Below are positions 35,363-45,294 of a stretch of 64,000 bases of DNA, one piece after another. The stretch spans positions 992,001-1,056,000 of the forward strand of contig NZ_WMEZ01000001.1 in assembly GCF_009856415.1 (NCBI RefSeq). Reading direction: 5' to 3'. A program made the position numbers and the translations under genes. The DNA comes from Halobacillus litoralis (GTDB taxonomy: Bacteria > Bacillota > Bacilli > Bacillales > Halobacillaceae). The notes below the pieces were generated by a model, which had not been told where the DNA came from, did not search any database, and saw only the letters and a list, made by a program, of their open reading frames with translations. Position 1 is the first letter of the stretch. Each line of letters opens with the position of its first letter.

Positions 35363-36831
35363 AAGTGGCTATCATCGGGGGAGGTCTCGGCGGCTTATCG
35401 GCTGCCGTCACTCTCGCTAAGCACGGAGCTGATGTAAGACTGTTTGAAAAAAACGATCACTTTGGCGGAAAAATGATGAGCGTCGATGAAGGTGGATTTC
35501 ATTTTGATTTTGGACCCAATACGATTACGATGCCTGAAGTGTTTCGGGACGTCATCCGGCAGGGAGGTCTCGATCCGAAGGAGGAGCTTCCTTTTGCGAA
35601 AATCGTCACACACACGAGAAATGAATTTCATGACGGGACCACGTTTGATTTTTCCACAGACCAAACCTATATGAAACAGCAGCTGAAAAACTTTGATCCT
35701 AAAGGGCACGTCATGTATGAGGATTTTCTTGTAGAAATCGAACGCTTATACAATCTGTCCCAAAAACACTTTTTACACAGGACCTTCAATGGTTGGAGCG
35801 ACTACCTCTCCCCCTCCCTCGCCAAAAGCATGACGAAGGTACGTCCTCTCGAATCGATGGATCATTTTTTCAGGCGGTATTTTTCAAATCCTAAGATCGT
35901 CCAGTCATTGAACCGGTATTCTACATACATCGGTTCCAATCCTTATCAGGCACCTGCCACGTTCAGTATGATCGCTCATCTTGAGTGGAATGATGGGGTT
36001 TATTTTGTCCGCGGGGGCAACACGAGGATTGCGGACCGGTTTGTGAAAGCTGCGGAAAACATCGGGGTTTCCTTGTACAGTGGAACAAAAGTAACCCGTA
36101 TCCTTCACGAAAATCAACAAGTGACAGGGGTGGAAACGGATGATGGCGACCGCTTCGAGGCGGACCATGTGATCATGAATGGCGATCTCCTCCAGGCTGT
36201 TCCAGAATTGATTGATTCAGAAGCGAGACGCACGATGACCAACCGAAAATTGAAAGGCTACGACCCTTCGATCTCAGCCTTTGTCATCATGGCCGGACTT
36301 GATACGAAAATTCCTCGTTTGAAGCACCACCATTTGTTTTTTTCAAGCGATTACAAAAAGGAATTCAACGTGTTAAAAAACGGCTATTACGCGGACGATC
36401 CGACGATTTACATTTGTACGTCTTCTAAATCCGATTATTCCGTTTCGACTCAAGGGGACAACTGTTTCATTCTTGTCAATGCTCCCGCGCTCAAACAAAA
36501 CGACGGGTACGATAAGCAGGCGTACAAAAACCACATCTATGATCGACTCCAGGATGCCGGCGTTCCTATCAAAGATCATATCCAGGTCGAAAGAGTATGG
36601 GATCCCGCAGACATTGAAAGCCATTTTGGTGCCTTTCGCGGATCGTTGTATGGACCGTCCTCCAACAGCAGGTCGCAGGCGTTCATGAGACCTTTTAACA
36701 AATCCCAGGACCTTGATGGTCTTTGGTTCTGTGGGGGAAGTACACACCCTGGAGGCGGATCTCCGATGGTCGTGCTGAGCGGACAAAACGTTGCTAACGA
36801 AATACTTGGAAAACTAGTCCAAATCGAATAA
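35359..36831 (+). CDS. crtP: CrtP-like C30 carotenoid oxygenase
   Basis: FAD-dependent CrtI/CrtN-superfamily enzyme (490 residues). Dinucleotide motif IIGGGLGGLSAA at the N-terminus and C-terminal GGSTHPGGGSPMVVLSGQNVA. The C-terminal motif, HHHLFFSSDYKKEF and RGSLYG are closer to S. aureus CrtP (terminal methyl oxidation) than to CrtN. ATG 35359 overlaps the crtQ stop. Last gene of this operon. Substrate assignment is inferred from similarity and context. Confidence 0.85.
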   Translation: MKVAIIGGGLGGLSAAVTLAKHGADVRLFEKNDHFGGKMMSVDEGGFHFDFGPNTITMPEVFRDVIRQGGLDPKEELPFAKIVTHTRNEFHDGTTFDFSTDQTYMKQQLKNFDPKGHVMYEDFLVEIERLYNLSQKHFLHRTFNGWSDYLSPSLAKSMTKVRPLESMDHFFRRYFSNPKIVQSLNRYSTYIGSNPYQAPATFSMIAHLEWNDGVYFVRGGNTRIADRFVKAAENIGVSLYSGTKVTRILHENQQVTGVETDDGDRFEADHVIMNGDLLQAVPELIDSEARRTMTNRKLKGYDPSISAFVIMAGLDTKIPRLKHHHLFFSSDYKKEFNVLKNGYYADDPTIYICTSSKSDYSVSTQGDNCFILVNAPALKQNDGYDKQAYKNHIYDRLQDAGVPIKDHIQVERVWDPADIESHFGAFRGSLYGPSSNSRSQAFMRPFNKSQDLDGLWFCGGSTHPGGGSPMVVLSGQNVANEILGKLVQIE

Positions 36832-36844
36832 CCTCCTGCATACT

Positions 36845-36876
36845 CCTCCCTTTTTCAGCCAAGCTAAAAAGGGAGG
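36845..36876 (+). promoter_or_regulatory. Hairpin covering a Shine-Dalgarno sequence
   Basis: CCTCCCTTTTT (36845-36855) pairs perfectly with AAAAAGGGAGG (36866-36876). The GGGAGG in the 3' arm is the SD of the small gene starting at 36885. No T-run follows, so this is not a normal terminator; it would block translation unless opened. Confidence 0.65.
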
Positions 36877-36884
36877 TGTCCGGA

Positions 36885-37046
36885 ATGGAGAAGAACAAAC
36901 GCAATAAACCGCGCAAAGAAGAAAAGCGTCCGATGAACCCCTTGACCAATGACCTTGGGGTCGACCAGGACGAACAAGCGATGAACGGCGATTATGGAAT
37001 GCTGGAAACGGAAGAAGAAGATCGTCTGCACGACCGTAAGAAATAA
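36885..37046 (+). CDS. Small charged hypothetical protein
   Basis: 53 residues, basic N-terminus (MEKNKRNKPRKEEKRPM), then NPLTNDLGVDQDEQAMNGDYG and an acidic tail. Hydrophilic, probably unstructured. It resembles short unnamed Bacillaceae proteins, but I cannot name the family with confidence. The SD lies in a hairpin; a terminator follows directly. Confidence 0.72.
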   Translation: MEKNKRNKPRKEEKRPMNPLTNDLGVDQDEQAMNGDYGMLETEEEDRLHDRKK

Positions 37047-37090
37047 AAAGAGGAAGGCATAGCCCAACAGCTATGCTTTCCTCTTTTTTT
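37047..37090. terminator. Bidirectional terminator
   Basis: AAAGAGGAAGGCATAG and CTATGCTTTCCTCTTT form a long stem (one mismatch) between the convergent 53-residue gene and the MFS gene; T-runs on both sides. Confidence 0.88.
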
Positions 37091-38312
37091 AATCATCTAT
37101 TGATAGGGTTTCATCCATTCTGACCAGCGAATGAATGCCAGATAAAAGCGGCAGCGCCCCGACGATCCCAATCGCCCAGTGTACAGAAAAGACATCCGCA
37201 AACACGCCGGCGAGAATGGCACCGAACGCATATCCGCTGTCACGCCAAAAACGATAGACGCCCATTGAAGTCGCTCTCCATTCCGGTCGTGCGACATCAC
37301 TGATCGAGGCAAGGATGGTGGGATAGACCAACGCCGTACCGAGCCCCAATAAAAAGGCTCCCGCCAACCACATGGAATACGTTTGGAAGATGAGCATAAA
37401 CCATAGGGAAAGGCCTTGAAGCAGCATTCCTGAAACAATCAGTTTCTTCCTGCCGATTCTGTCACTCCATATGCCTGTGAACAATTGAAAGAACCCCCAG
37501 GCCGCCGGGTAAAGCGCGACAACTGTCCCTACTTGGCCGACACTCAGACCCCCAGCACTCAGGAATATAGGAAACAATCCCCACGCCATGCCATCTTTTA
37601 AGTTCGTCGTGAGACCAGCCAGACTGCTGCTGGATAGGTTTTTATTTTTCCATGTCGTTTGCTTGAAGACTTCCTTTGTAGATAAATCTGCAGTCGTACT
37701 CTTCTTCACCTGGCTTTGTACATGCTTGTTCGTATCTTCAGCAAAACATGATAAGAAAAACCCTAGGATGACGAGTACGATGCCGATATAAAAAGGTTCA
37801 GGTGCAAGCGAATAACGAGAAGCTACGTAACCGGAAATAGCGGCCATGACGGCGACACCCATATATCCAGCGAATTCATTGAACCCGACCGCCAAACCTC
37901 TTTGTTCAGGTTTAGCGAGATCCACCTTCATATTGACCGTCATCGACCATGTCAGGGCCTGATTGATTCCAAGGAAAATGTTAGCAACAACGATCATCCA
38001 CCACGCCTCTGCGAATATGACAAACAGGGGTACGACCATACCGATGGCCCAACCACCTAATAGCACGCGTTTTCTCCCCCACCGGTCCGCCATGCTTCCG
38101 GCGAAAAAGTTCATGATCGCTTTTGAGAATCCAAAGCTGACGATAAAAGACAGCGCGGCACTTGTAGAAGCTAACCCATAAACTTCTTCCCCAATGGTCG
38201 GCAAGATCGTGCGCTCCAAGCCAACCATGGAACCTACAAAGAAATTGATGAGGACCAAGAGCGAAAACGAAAGGATATTTTCTTTGACTCCTATTTTTAT
38301 GGTTTGGTTCAT
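37089..38312 (-). CDS. MFS transporter
   Basis: 12-helix major facilitator (407 residues). Loop 2-3 motif GSMADRWGRKRVLLGG and a second copy GIWSDRIGRKKLIVSG between helices 8 and 9 are clear. Helix 5 lacks the drug-antiporter pattern, so substrate class is open. Monocistronic. Confidence 0.87.
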   Translation of the reverse strand: MNQTIKIGVKENILSFSLLVLINFFVGSMVGLERTILPTIGEEVYGLASTSAALSFIVSFGFSKAIMNFFAGSMADRWGRKRVLLGGWAIGMVVPLFVIFAEAWWMIVVANIFLGINQALTWSMTVNMKVDLAKPEQRGLAVGFNEFAGYMGVAVMAAISGYVASRYSLAPEPFYIGIVLVILGFFLSCFAEDTNKHVQSQVKKSTTADLSTKEVFKQTTWKNKNLSSSSLAGLTTNLKDGMAWGLFPIFLSAGGLSVGQVGTVVALYPAAWGFFQLFTGIWSDRIGRKKLIVSGMLLQGLSLWFMLIFQTYSMWLAGAFLLGLGTALVYPTILASISDVARPEWRATSMGVYRFWRDSGYAFGAILAGVFADVFSVHWAIGIVGALPLLSGIHSLVRMDETLSIDD

Positions 38313-38519
38313 GTCATCACCCGCTAACTACTCATTTGATTTCACCATCTTACCATATGGGGTATCTAAATAAAAGGACGCTTCCCTTATTTCAGCGCCT
38401 GGAGTTTTACGTTTCTAATGTTTTAAGAGCCAAGACGCAAGCGCCATGAGCGTTGGATCCGGATGTGACTTATTAAGTATGTGGGATTCCCAACCAAATA
38501 TTATAGTTTCCTAAGCAAA

Positions 38520-38550
38520 GAAAAGCATGCCTCATGTAAAGGCACGCTTA
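38520..38550 (-). terminator. Terminator of the dpp-ykf operon
   Basis: AAGCnTGCCT and AGGCnCGCTT pair around 7 nt; on the minus strand TTCTTTG follows. It overlaps the ykfD stop codon. Confidence 0.75.
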
Positions 38551-39582
38551 CGGTATTAACGAATAGTCACTTTCATTTGCTCTTTCCTCTTTTTTTCTTT
38601 CAGAAGGGTCGACCACTTTATCATCATACAAGTGACAAGCGACTTGGTGGCCTTCTGCTGCCTCCTGCCATGCAGGGGCTTTCTCACTGCACACATCCAT
38701 TGCAAAAGGACAGCGTGTCCGGAATACACAACCACTGGGAGGGTCGATCGGACTTGGAATTTCTCCCTCGATAATGACTTGTTCCCTTTCATCTTCAATA
38801 TCCGGGTCCGGTATAGGTATCGCTGAAAGAAGAGCCTGGGTATAGGGATGGAGAGGAGTATCATACAGCTGGTCACTGCTGGTTAACTCGACCAAATGAC
38901 CGAGGTACATGACACCGATCCGATCCGAAATATGCTGGACCATAGAAAGGTCATGGGCGATGAACAAATACGTCAGGCCTTTTTCTTCTTGGAGCCGCTC
39001 CAATAAGTTAACCACCTGTGCTTGTACAGATACATCCAAGGCAGAAATCGGCTCATCTGCAATAATGATTTCCGGGTCGAGTGCCAGAGCCCTCGCGATA
39101 CCAATCCTCTGACGCTGCCCCCCACTGAATTCATGAGGATAACGGTTGGCATGATCCCGATTCAAACCAACTTCTTCAAGCAGCTCGTAAACACGTTCCA
39201 TCCTCTCTTTATTGGAGGTAAAGAGATCGTGGATTTCCATTGGTTCTAGTATGATCTCGGCTACGGTTGAACGTGGGTTTAGCGATGCATAAGGATCTTG
39301 AAAGATCATTTGCATTTGTCGCTTCAAAAGGAATTGTTCTTTCGGTGTACGCTCATGAACGCTTTTCCCTTCGAAAAGGACTTCTCCACTTGTTTTTTCA
39401 TAAAGGTTCATGATTGTGCGCCCCGTCGTCGACTTCCCACAACCGGACTCTCCGACAAGCCCGAGTGTCTCTCCTTTGTACAAGTCAAAACTGACGCCAT
39501 CGACAGCTTTCAATGATTTTCCTTTTCCCATCTTGAAATGCTTTTTAAGGTTTTTCACTTCAAGTGTCTTATGTAGGCTCAT
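38548..39582 (-). CDS. ykfD: Peptide ABC transporter ATPase
   Basis: OppF/DppF-type ATPase (344 residues): Walker [10 protein letters not shown], signature FSGGQRQR, Walker B IIIADEP, and the oligopeptide-type C-terminus with clustered Cys (CVFRTRCPFAMDVC), which binds an Fe-S cluster in some family members. Last gene of the operon. Start overlaps the ykfC stop (ATGA); the ORF's earlier codons are not used. With DppD it makes the ATPase pair of the Dpp importer. Confidence 0.92.
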   Translation of the reverse strand: MSLHKTLEVKNLKKHFKMGKGKSLKAVDGVSFDLYKGETLGLVGESGCGKSTTGRTIMNLYEKTSGEVLFEGKSVHERTPKEQFLLKRQMQMIFQDPYASLNPRSTVAEIILEPMEIHDLFTSNKERMERVYELLEEVGLNRDHANRYPHEFSGGQRQRIGIARALALDPEIIIADEPISALDVSVQAQVVNLLERLQEEKGLTYLFIAHDLSMVQHISDRIGVMYLGHLVELTSSDQLYDTPLHPYTQALLSAIPIPDPDIEDEREQVIIEGEIPSPIDPPSGCVFRTRCPFAMDVCSEKAPAWQEAAEGHQVACHLYDDKVVDPSERKKEERANESDYSLIP

Positions 39583-40526
39583 GAGGTTTCCTCCATCTCG
39601 CTCCAATATCTTCTTGCGGCACATAATTCTTTTTCGTATACGGTTCCTTCCAAATCAATGATTTCAATGCTCTTTCCAACGTTCGGTGAATGAAGCATCT
39701 TGTTGTCTCCATAGTAAAAGCCGACGTGGTGGATGTTTCCTTGTCCTTCTTCGAAAGCAAAAAACAGAAGATCCCCCACACGAAGATCATCCAAGGCTAC
39801 GTGCTCTCCACTTTTCGCCTGGTCTGTGGCGTCTCTTGGAATTTCGTAATGAAAAGCTTTATGCATATTGTAAGCAAAGCCGGAGCAGTCGTATCCGAAA
39901 GCACTCATCCCTCCCCAAAAATAGGGAAGGCCGACAAAAGCTTCTCCTGACCGGATGAGATCTTCTCCACTTCCTTTTGCCTTTCTTTCCTCTTTCGTTT
40001 GGACCGCCACATCTTCTGAAACCAAATATCCAACCCCATCTGGATAAAGGACTTTTACATAGGTATCGTTTTCCTCCAGGACAGGGAGGGCCGTTAAATA
40101 ACTCACTTCCATGAGCGGTTCCTCTGCACCATTAGAAAGCCATGCTTGCTTTTTATGTACAACCGCCTGTTTGTTTGTATACCATTCGTCTTCCCTTATT
40201 TCGACTAGCTGACTTACCGGTATAAACCCAGGGTAACCTCGCTTGTCTTTCTTGGAAGGCTGGGAGGGAACCACAACTTTTGCCCAGTCATCCAGCCACT
40301 CGTCTACCCAAACTTCTTCGCCTAACAGAAGTTGGGATTGAACAAGGTTCTCATCACACAGTTCGCGTTTTTGATCGTCATTCAGGACCTTCAGCCAGTC
40401 TCTCATAGAAGCTGATGATGTAAGTGACGTTTGATCCAGTTCCCTGGGAGAATCCGGTGCTGTCCAAAGTGTCGCTACAGGAACGCGTATGACTCTCTTT
40501 TCAATGGTTTCATTTTTATATGTCAA
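39579..40526 (-). CDS. ykfC: Gamma-D-glutamyl-L-diamino acid endopeptidase
   Basis: NlpC/P60 cysteine peptidase (315 residues) that cleaves the D-Glu/DAP bond of murein peptides. Two SH3b-like N-terminal domains (about 10-190), then the catalytic domain with Cys in YDCSGF (about 225), His in IHHVGFYYG and a third polar residue in MLHSPNVG. No signal peptide: cytosolic, as for YkfC. TTG start with AAGGAGG upstream. Confidence 0.93.
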   Translation of the reverse strand: MTYKNETIEKRVIRVPVATLWTAPDSPRELDQTSLTSSASMRDWLKVLNDDQKRELCDENLVQSQLLLGEEVWVDEWLDDWAKVVVPSQPSKKDKRGYPGFIPVSQLVEIREDEWYTNKQAVVHKKQAWLSNGAEEPLMEVSYLTALPVLEENDTYVKVLYPDGVGYLVSEDVAVQTKEERKAKGSGEDLIRSGEAFVGLPYFWGGMSAFGYDCSGFAYNMHKAFHYEIPRDATDQAKSGEHVALDDLRVGDLLFFAFEEGQGNIHHVGFYYGDNKMLHSPNVGKSIEIIDLEGTVYEKELCAARRYWSEMEETS

Positions 40527-40555
40527 CGTGTTGACCTCCTTCTATAGACATGTAC

Positions 40556-41653
40556 TTATATGTTTACGGTCTGTTCGGTGTTGACGTTGATCAGCCCCAA
40601 ACCGAAACCTTCCGGAAACGTAAGCGTGGATTTGTTATACTGGACTCCGCCATCAATCGGGTCATCCGTAAGCATCAATGGCGCGTCAAAGTCTACCCTT
40701 GTAACATTGTTTTGACTTGCTGCAAAATGAGCGGCTGCCGTAATTCCGAGTTTTGTTTCAATCATACTGCCGACCATGCATTCCACTCCATACGCTTCAG
40801 CCAGATGGTTGATTTTTACGGCTTGGTGGATACCACCGGATTTCATCAGTTTGATATTGATCAAATCGGCGCTCCTTGTCTCCAAGATCCTCCTTGCGTC
40901 TGTGGGACTGAAAACACTCTCATCAGCCATGATCGGTGTGTAGGTATGATCGGTGACTTGTTTCATCCCTTCTATGTTTTTGGCATGGACTGGCTGTTCC
41001 ACCAATTCTATAGGGAGATGATGGTCTTCCATTTTACGGATCGCATAAATGGCTTCTTTCGGGGACCATCCTTGATTGGCATCGAGTCTGATCCGAACCC
41101 CCTCACCTGCTCGTGTATGAATGGTCTGAATTCGTTCGATATCTTTTTCAATCGTATCTTTTCCTACTTTTACCTTTAAGATCTTGAATCCGTTCCTGAC
41201 ATAACGGGCAGCGTCTTCCGCCATTTCTTCCGGGTCGTTCACACTGACCGTATAATCGGTTTCCAACTCGCTCTTCGATCCGCCCAGCAATTGATAGACG
41301 GGGAGATGATAGATTTTTCCTAAGAGGTCATGTAAAGCTATATCCACAGCCGCTTTGGCACTTGTATTCCCAATGCAGCAGTCCTGCAGCCTCTTGAAAA
41401 GATCCTCTCTGTATGTGATATCCTTTCCGAGCAAAACAGGAGTGATGATTTTCTTTATCGTATGATCAATACTTGTTAAACTCTCTCCCGTAATCACAAC
41501 TGTTGGCGGAGCTTCTCCCCACCCTATGGTCCCATCCTCACCTGTCACTTTCACGTAAATGGACTCCGCAACAGTCACCGTACGTAAAGCGGTTTTGAAT
41601 GGGGTATGTAAAGGAATCGCCACCGGATACGTTTCAATCGACTGAATTCTCAT
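40556..41653 (-). CDS. ykfB: L-Ala-D/L-Glu epimerase
   Basis: Enolase-superfamily epimerase (365 residues) that converts L-Ala-D-Glu from murein into L-Ala-L-Glu. The KVKVG lysine pair, LDANQGW (Asp), VEQPV (Glu), MADESV (Asp) and INIKLMKSGG (Lys) ligand and acid/base positions are all present. It lies 16 bp after ykfA. Confidence 0.94.
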   Translation of the reverse strand: MRIQSIETYPVAIPLHTPFKTALRTVTVAESIYVKVTGEDGTIGWGEAPPTVVITGESLTSIDHTIKKIITPVLLGKDITYREDLFKRLQDCCIGNTSAKAAVDIALHDLLGKIYHLPVYQLLGGSKSELETDYTVSVNDPEEMAEDAARYVRNGFKILKVKVGKDTIEKDIERIQTIHTRAGEGVRIRLDANQGWSPKEAIYAIRKMEDHHLPIELVEQPVHAKNIEGMKQVTDHTYTPIMADESVFSPTDARRILETRSADLINIKLMKSGGIHQAVKINHLAEAYGVECMVGSMIETKLGITAAAHFAASQNNVTRVDFDAPLMLTDDPIDGGVQYNKSTLTFPEGFGLGLINVNTEQTVNI

Positions 41654-41669
41654 GATCCTCCACCTTTCT

Positions 41670-42587
41670 TTAGTAGACTCCTGGTTGTATCATCAAGGAT
41701 TTCTTGTGACTAGATAACACGGCGTCTGTTCCAAACGGAATACTGTAATGGGGCAGACAATGCCCCATTTTAAACCCCGCGATCACAGGCTTATTCAATT
41801 GAGAAAAATAGTCTTCGAAAACCTGTGACAAAGTTAAGCCATCTTCTGTTTCCGATCCACTAAAGTCTCCAAGAATGATCCCAGCCGCATCTTCAAGTTT
41901 GCCTGCAAGCTTCAATTGATTGAAAAAGGAATCCAAACGGTAGGGTTGCTCTCCGACATCTTCCATGAGCAGCAATTTCCCCTTTGTATCAATCTCGTAT
42001 GGCGTGCCCATTCCATTTACTAGTAAAGAAAGATTTCCACCCACCACTTCACCTGATGCTTCCCCTTCTGCAATGACCTCTAACGGAGAAAGACGCTCGT
42101 CGTAATGGATCACCTCAGGCTCCAACAGCTGCTGAAACATTTTTTCTGATTCCGTATCAAAGTCTTCTTTGCCATTATCCGAACAAAGCATAGGTCCATG
42201 AAAAGTAACCAGTCCTGTTTCCTGACGAATAGCGGTATGTAAACATGTGATATCACTATAGCCCCAAAAAATTTTAGGGTTTGCTTTTACTGTTGCGTAA
42301 TCAATGGTTGAAACAATTCTTCCTGTTCCGTATCCCCCGCCAGCACAAAAGATGGCAGCAACGTCAGGGTCTTGAAACATCTGATGGAAGTCTTCCAATC
42401 TTTCTTCATCATTTCCTGCTAGATAGCCATGTTTTTCCTTTACATGATCTCCCAGTTTCACTTTCAAGCCTAAGCTTTCCAGAAAAGAAAGGCCTTTGTC
42501 TAAATTTTTAAGATCCGGGGGACTTGCCGGGGCTATGACCCCAACGGTATCCCCCTGGTTCAACCTTTCCGGCTTCATCATCATCAT
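41670..42587 (-). CDS. ykfA: LD-carboxypeptidase (S66)
   Basis: 305-residue cytosolic murein-peptide carboxypeptidase. The Ser-His-Glu triad is seen in GYSDIT (Ser), MEDVGEQPYR (Glu) and GHCLPHYSIPFG (His). Four ATGs in a row follow GGAGG; the third is best spaced, so the exact start is uncertain by up to three codons. Confidence 0.93.
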   Translation of the reverse strand: MMMMKPERLNQGDTVGVIAPASPPDLKNLDKGLSFLESLGLKVKLGDHVKEKHGYLAGNDEERLEDFHQMFQDPDVAAIFCAGGGYGTGRIVSTIDYATVKANPKIFWGYSDITCLHTAIRQETGLVTFHGPMLCSDNGKEDFDTESEKMFQQLLEPEVIHYDERLSPLEVIAEGEASGEVVGGNLSLLVNGMGTPYEIDTKGKLLLMEDVGEQPYRLDSFFNQLKLAGKLEDAAGIILGDFSGSETEDGLTLSQVFEDYFSQLNKPVIAGFKMGHCLPHYSIPFGTDAVLSSHKKSLMIQPGVY

Positions 42588-42601
42588 TCCTCCAATGAAG
42601 G

Positions 42602-42629
42602 AAAAGAGGCGAAAGAATCGCCTCTTTTC
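42602..42629 (-). terminator. Internal hairpin between dppE and ykfA
   Basis: AAAGAGGCGA and TCGCCTCTTT pair around 5 nt; on the minus strand TCC TTC rather than a long T-run follows. It probably acts as a leaky terminator or RNA stabiliser that keeps the binding protein more abundant than the ykf enzymes. Confidence 0.65.
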
Positions 42630-42638
42630 AAAGAAAAT

Positions 42639-44267
42639 CTATTGTTTGTCTGCCCACTTCAACTCAAGGTAACCGACAGGGTGACGAACGATATCCGACA
42701 CGCTGTCTTTCTCAAGAACGACCTGGTTATAGAAATGAACAGGGAAAATCGGCATCTCTTCAAATAGCACTTTCTCTGCTTCGTACATCAATTCCCAACG
42801 CTTTTCTTCATCCGCTTCATTTTTAGCATCGGCAATCAGCTGATCGTATTCCTCATTGGACCAACCTGTACGGTTCATCGAAGAATCCGTCGTGAAGCTC
42901 TCAAGGAAATTGATTGGATCAGCATAGTCAGCTAAGAAAGAACTTCTGGAAAGTTGGTGTTCCAATGCTTTTTGTGCTTCAAGGAAGACGTTCCATTCCG
43001 CATTCTCCAACGTCACTTCTACGCCAAGATTTTCTTTGAACATTTGTTGGATGGCTTCTGCAATTTTCTTATTGTCCTCGCTCGTGTTGTAGGAAAGGGT
43101 GATGGCTGGAAGTTCGTCATACCCTTCCTCCTCCATTCCTTCTTCAAGCAATTGCTTGGCTTCTTCTACATTCGGTTCTACAAGCTTTCCATTGTGTTCA
43201 CGGAAATCTTCCCCAGATGGACTTTCAAAACCATAAGAGACAAATCCATACGCGGGTTCTTCTTTATTTTTCGTCACATAATCAACGATTTCCTGCTGAT
43301 TCACACTCATAGCAAGAGCTTTTCTTATCTTCTTGTTCTGGAAAGGCTCTTCGTTTACATTAAAACGGTAGAAGGCCGTACCTGCCTGTTCCTGGATCGA
43401 TACTTCTTCACTATCTAACAGCTGCTCAGCCATATCAGACGGAATATTGGAAGTATCAAGCTCCCCGCTCTCATACATTTGGTATTCCGTATTGGTATCA
43501 TTCACCATCGCCCAGTGAACTTCATCAAGCTTCACCGTCTCTTTATCCCAATACTCTTCATTCTTCTTCATAAGCATTTCACTGTCGTGCTTCCATTCTG
43601 CCAATGCGAATGGACCGTTTCCTACAAAGCTGTCAGCTTCAGCAAACCACTCTGGATTTTCTGTAGCTACAGACTCATTGATTGGGAAAAACGCAGGGTT
43701 TGATATGATATTCAAGAAATATCCTGTCGGTGCACTCAAGGTAACTTTCAACTCTTTGTCATTCACCGCTTCCACCATCACATCATCAGCAGAACCTTCT
43801 CCATTGTTGAAGGCTTCTCCACCTTCAATGAAATAACCAAGGAATGCTGCTGGTGACGCCGTTTCAGGATCAAGAAGACGTTTCCACGCAAACTCGTAGT
43901 CTCCGGCTGTCACGTCATCTCCGTTCGACCATTTGGCATTGTCACGGATGAAGAACGTATATTCCTTCCCATCTTCAGAGATTTCCCATTTCTCAGCGGT
44001 TGCCGGTTCTGGCGTGTGGTCTTTACCAAGACGCGTCAGACCCTCCATCAAATTGTTTAACGCATTCCAGGAAACCGCATCAAATCCTTGAGATGGATCG
44101 AAGGATGTCGGCTCCTCTCCGTTATTCAGCAAAAGCGTTTTGGTTCCAGAATCACTTTCTCCTTCAGAACCACCCTCATCATTTTCTCCTGCACTTTCAG
44201 AAGCTGTACATGCGGCTAATACAAATACAAGTAGAACCCCCAATAAAATTGTCCACCATTTTTTCAT
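42639..44267 (-). CDS. dppE: Dipeptide/murein peptide-binding lipoprotein
   Basis: Extracellular SBP family 5 lipoprotein (542 residues) of the Dpp importer. Signal peptide with lipobox LAAC (about 20), then an acidic Ser/Gly linker. The ORF extends to 44351, but GAGAGGAG before ATG 44267 and the signal peptide fix the start. The mature protein is strongly acidic, which fits a salt-exposed protein in a halophile. Confidence 0.93.
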   Translation of the reverse strand: MKKWWTILLGVLLVFVLAACTASESAGENDEGGSEGESDSGTKTLLLNNGEEPTSFDPSQGFDAVSWNALNNLMEGLTRLGKDHTPEPATAEKWEISEDGKEYTFFIRDNAKWSNGDDVTAGDYEFAWKRLLDPETASPAAFLGYFIEGGEAFNNGEGSADDVMVEAVNDKELKVTLSAPTGYFLNIISNPAFFPINESVATENPEWFAEADSFVGNGPFALAEWKHDSEMLMKKNEEYWDKETVKLDEVHWAMVNDTNTEYQMYESGELDTSNIPSDMAEQLLDSEEVSIQEQAGTAFYRFNVNEEPFQNKKIRKALAMSVNQQEIVDYVTKNKEEPAYGFVSYGFESPSGEDFREHNGKLVEPNVEEAKQLLEEGMEEEGYDELPAITLSYNTSEDNKKIAEAIQQMFKENLGVEVTLENAEWNVFLEAQKALEHQLSRSSFLADYADPINFLESFTTDSSMNRTGWSNEEYDQLIADAKNEADEEKRWELMYEAEKVLFEEMPIFPVHFYNQVVLEKDSVSDIVRHPVGYLELKWADKQ

Positions 44268-44289
44268 GTTCGTTCTCCTCTCTATATGT

Positions 44290-45288
44290 TTAATAAGTTG
44301 ATGCCATATATTTTTTTGCTCGCTCATCCTGCAGCCAACAGTCCACGTCATGTGTCCTGCTCAACTCCGAATGAAACGGGTAAACCTTTGTACAAACTTC
44401 CATGGCCATTGGACACCTTGCAGCAAATGGACATCCTTCCGGTGGCGAAAACAAATCCGGAGGTGTTCCGTCAATCGGTATCAATTTTTCTCCTTTTTGG
44501 TCCAAACGGGGTACAGAGTGAAGCAGACCCCTGGTATAAGGATGCTGCGGCGTGTAAAAGATTTCTTTCCTTGTCCCTGTTTCGATGACTTTTCCGGCAT
44601 ACATGACCGCAATGCGATTGGCTATTTTAGCGACAACCCCTAAATCATGCGTGATGAGGATAATGGAAACACCGGTCTGTTTCTGTATTTTTTGAAACAG
44701 CTGAAGGATCTGAGCCTGGATGGTGACATCTAAAGCAGTTGTCGGTTCATCGGCAATCAAAAGTTCAGGATCACAGATCAGTGCCATCGCAATCACGATT
44801 CGCTGGCGCATGCCGCCACTGAATTCGTGAGGGTACTGTTTCATACGTTCGATAGGGTTGGGGATTCCGACAAGGGTAAGCATTTCCATCGCCTGCTTAT
44901 CTGCTTCTTTCCTAGAAATGGAGCGGTGTTGGCGAAGCCCCTCTGTCAACTGGTCCCCAACGGTCAAGGTTGGATTCAAGGCCGTCATGGGATCCTGGAA
45001 AATCATCGATATGTCCACCCCGCGGATTTTCCTTACTTCCTTGTCCGAAAGCTGAGTCATATCCCGCCCCTTGAAAAGAATGGATCCGTCCTTGATTTCA
45101 CCTGGAGGTGTTGGAATGAGGCGCATGATACTGTTCGCCGTGACACTCTTTCCACAACCGGACTCCCCGACAATGGCAAGGGTTTCCCCGCGATATAGTT
45201 CTAAATTCACGCCGCGCACGGCCTGTACCTCTCCCCCGAAGGTTTTGAAAGACACATGCAGGTCACGGATGTCCAAGATTTTTTCCAT
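44290..45288 (-). CDS. dppD: Dipeptide ABC transporter ATPase
   Basis: OppD/DppD-type ATPase (332 residues): Walker [10 protein letters not shown], signature FSGGMRQR, Walker B LLIADEP, and the C-terminal Cys cluster ([14 protein letters not shown]). It works with YkfD to drive DppBC. It starts 6 bp after dppC. Confidence 0.94.
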   Translation of the reverse strand: MEKILDIRDLHVSFKTFGGEVQAVRGVNLELYRGETLAIVGESGCGKSVTANSIMRLIPTPPGEIKDGSILFKGRDMTQLSDKEVRKIRGVDISMIFQDPMTALNPTLTVGDQLTEGLRQHRSISRKEADKQAMEMLTLVGIPNPIERMKQYPHEFSGGMRQRIVIAMALICDPELLIADEPTTALDVTIQAQILQLFQKIQKQTGVSIILITHDLGVVAKIANRIAVMYAGKVIETGTRKEIFYTPQHPYTRGLLHSVPRLDQKGEKLIPIDGTPPDLFSPPEGCPFAARCPMAMEVCTKVYPFHSELSRTHDVDCWLQDERAKKYMASTY

Positions 45289-45294
45289 TGATGT

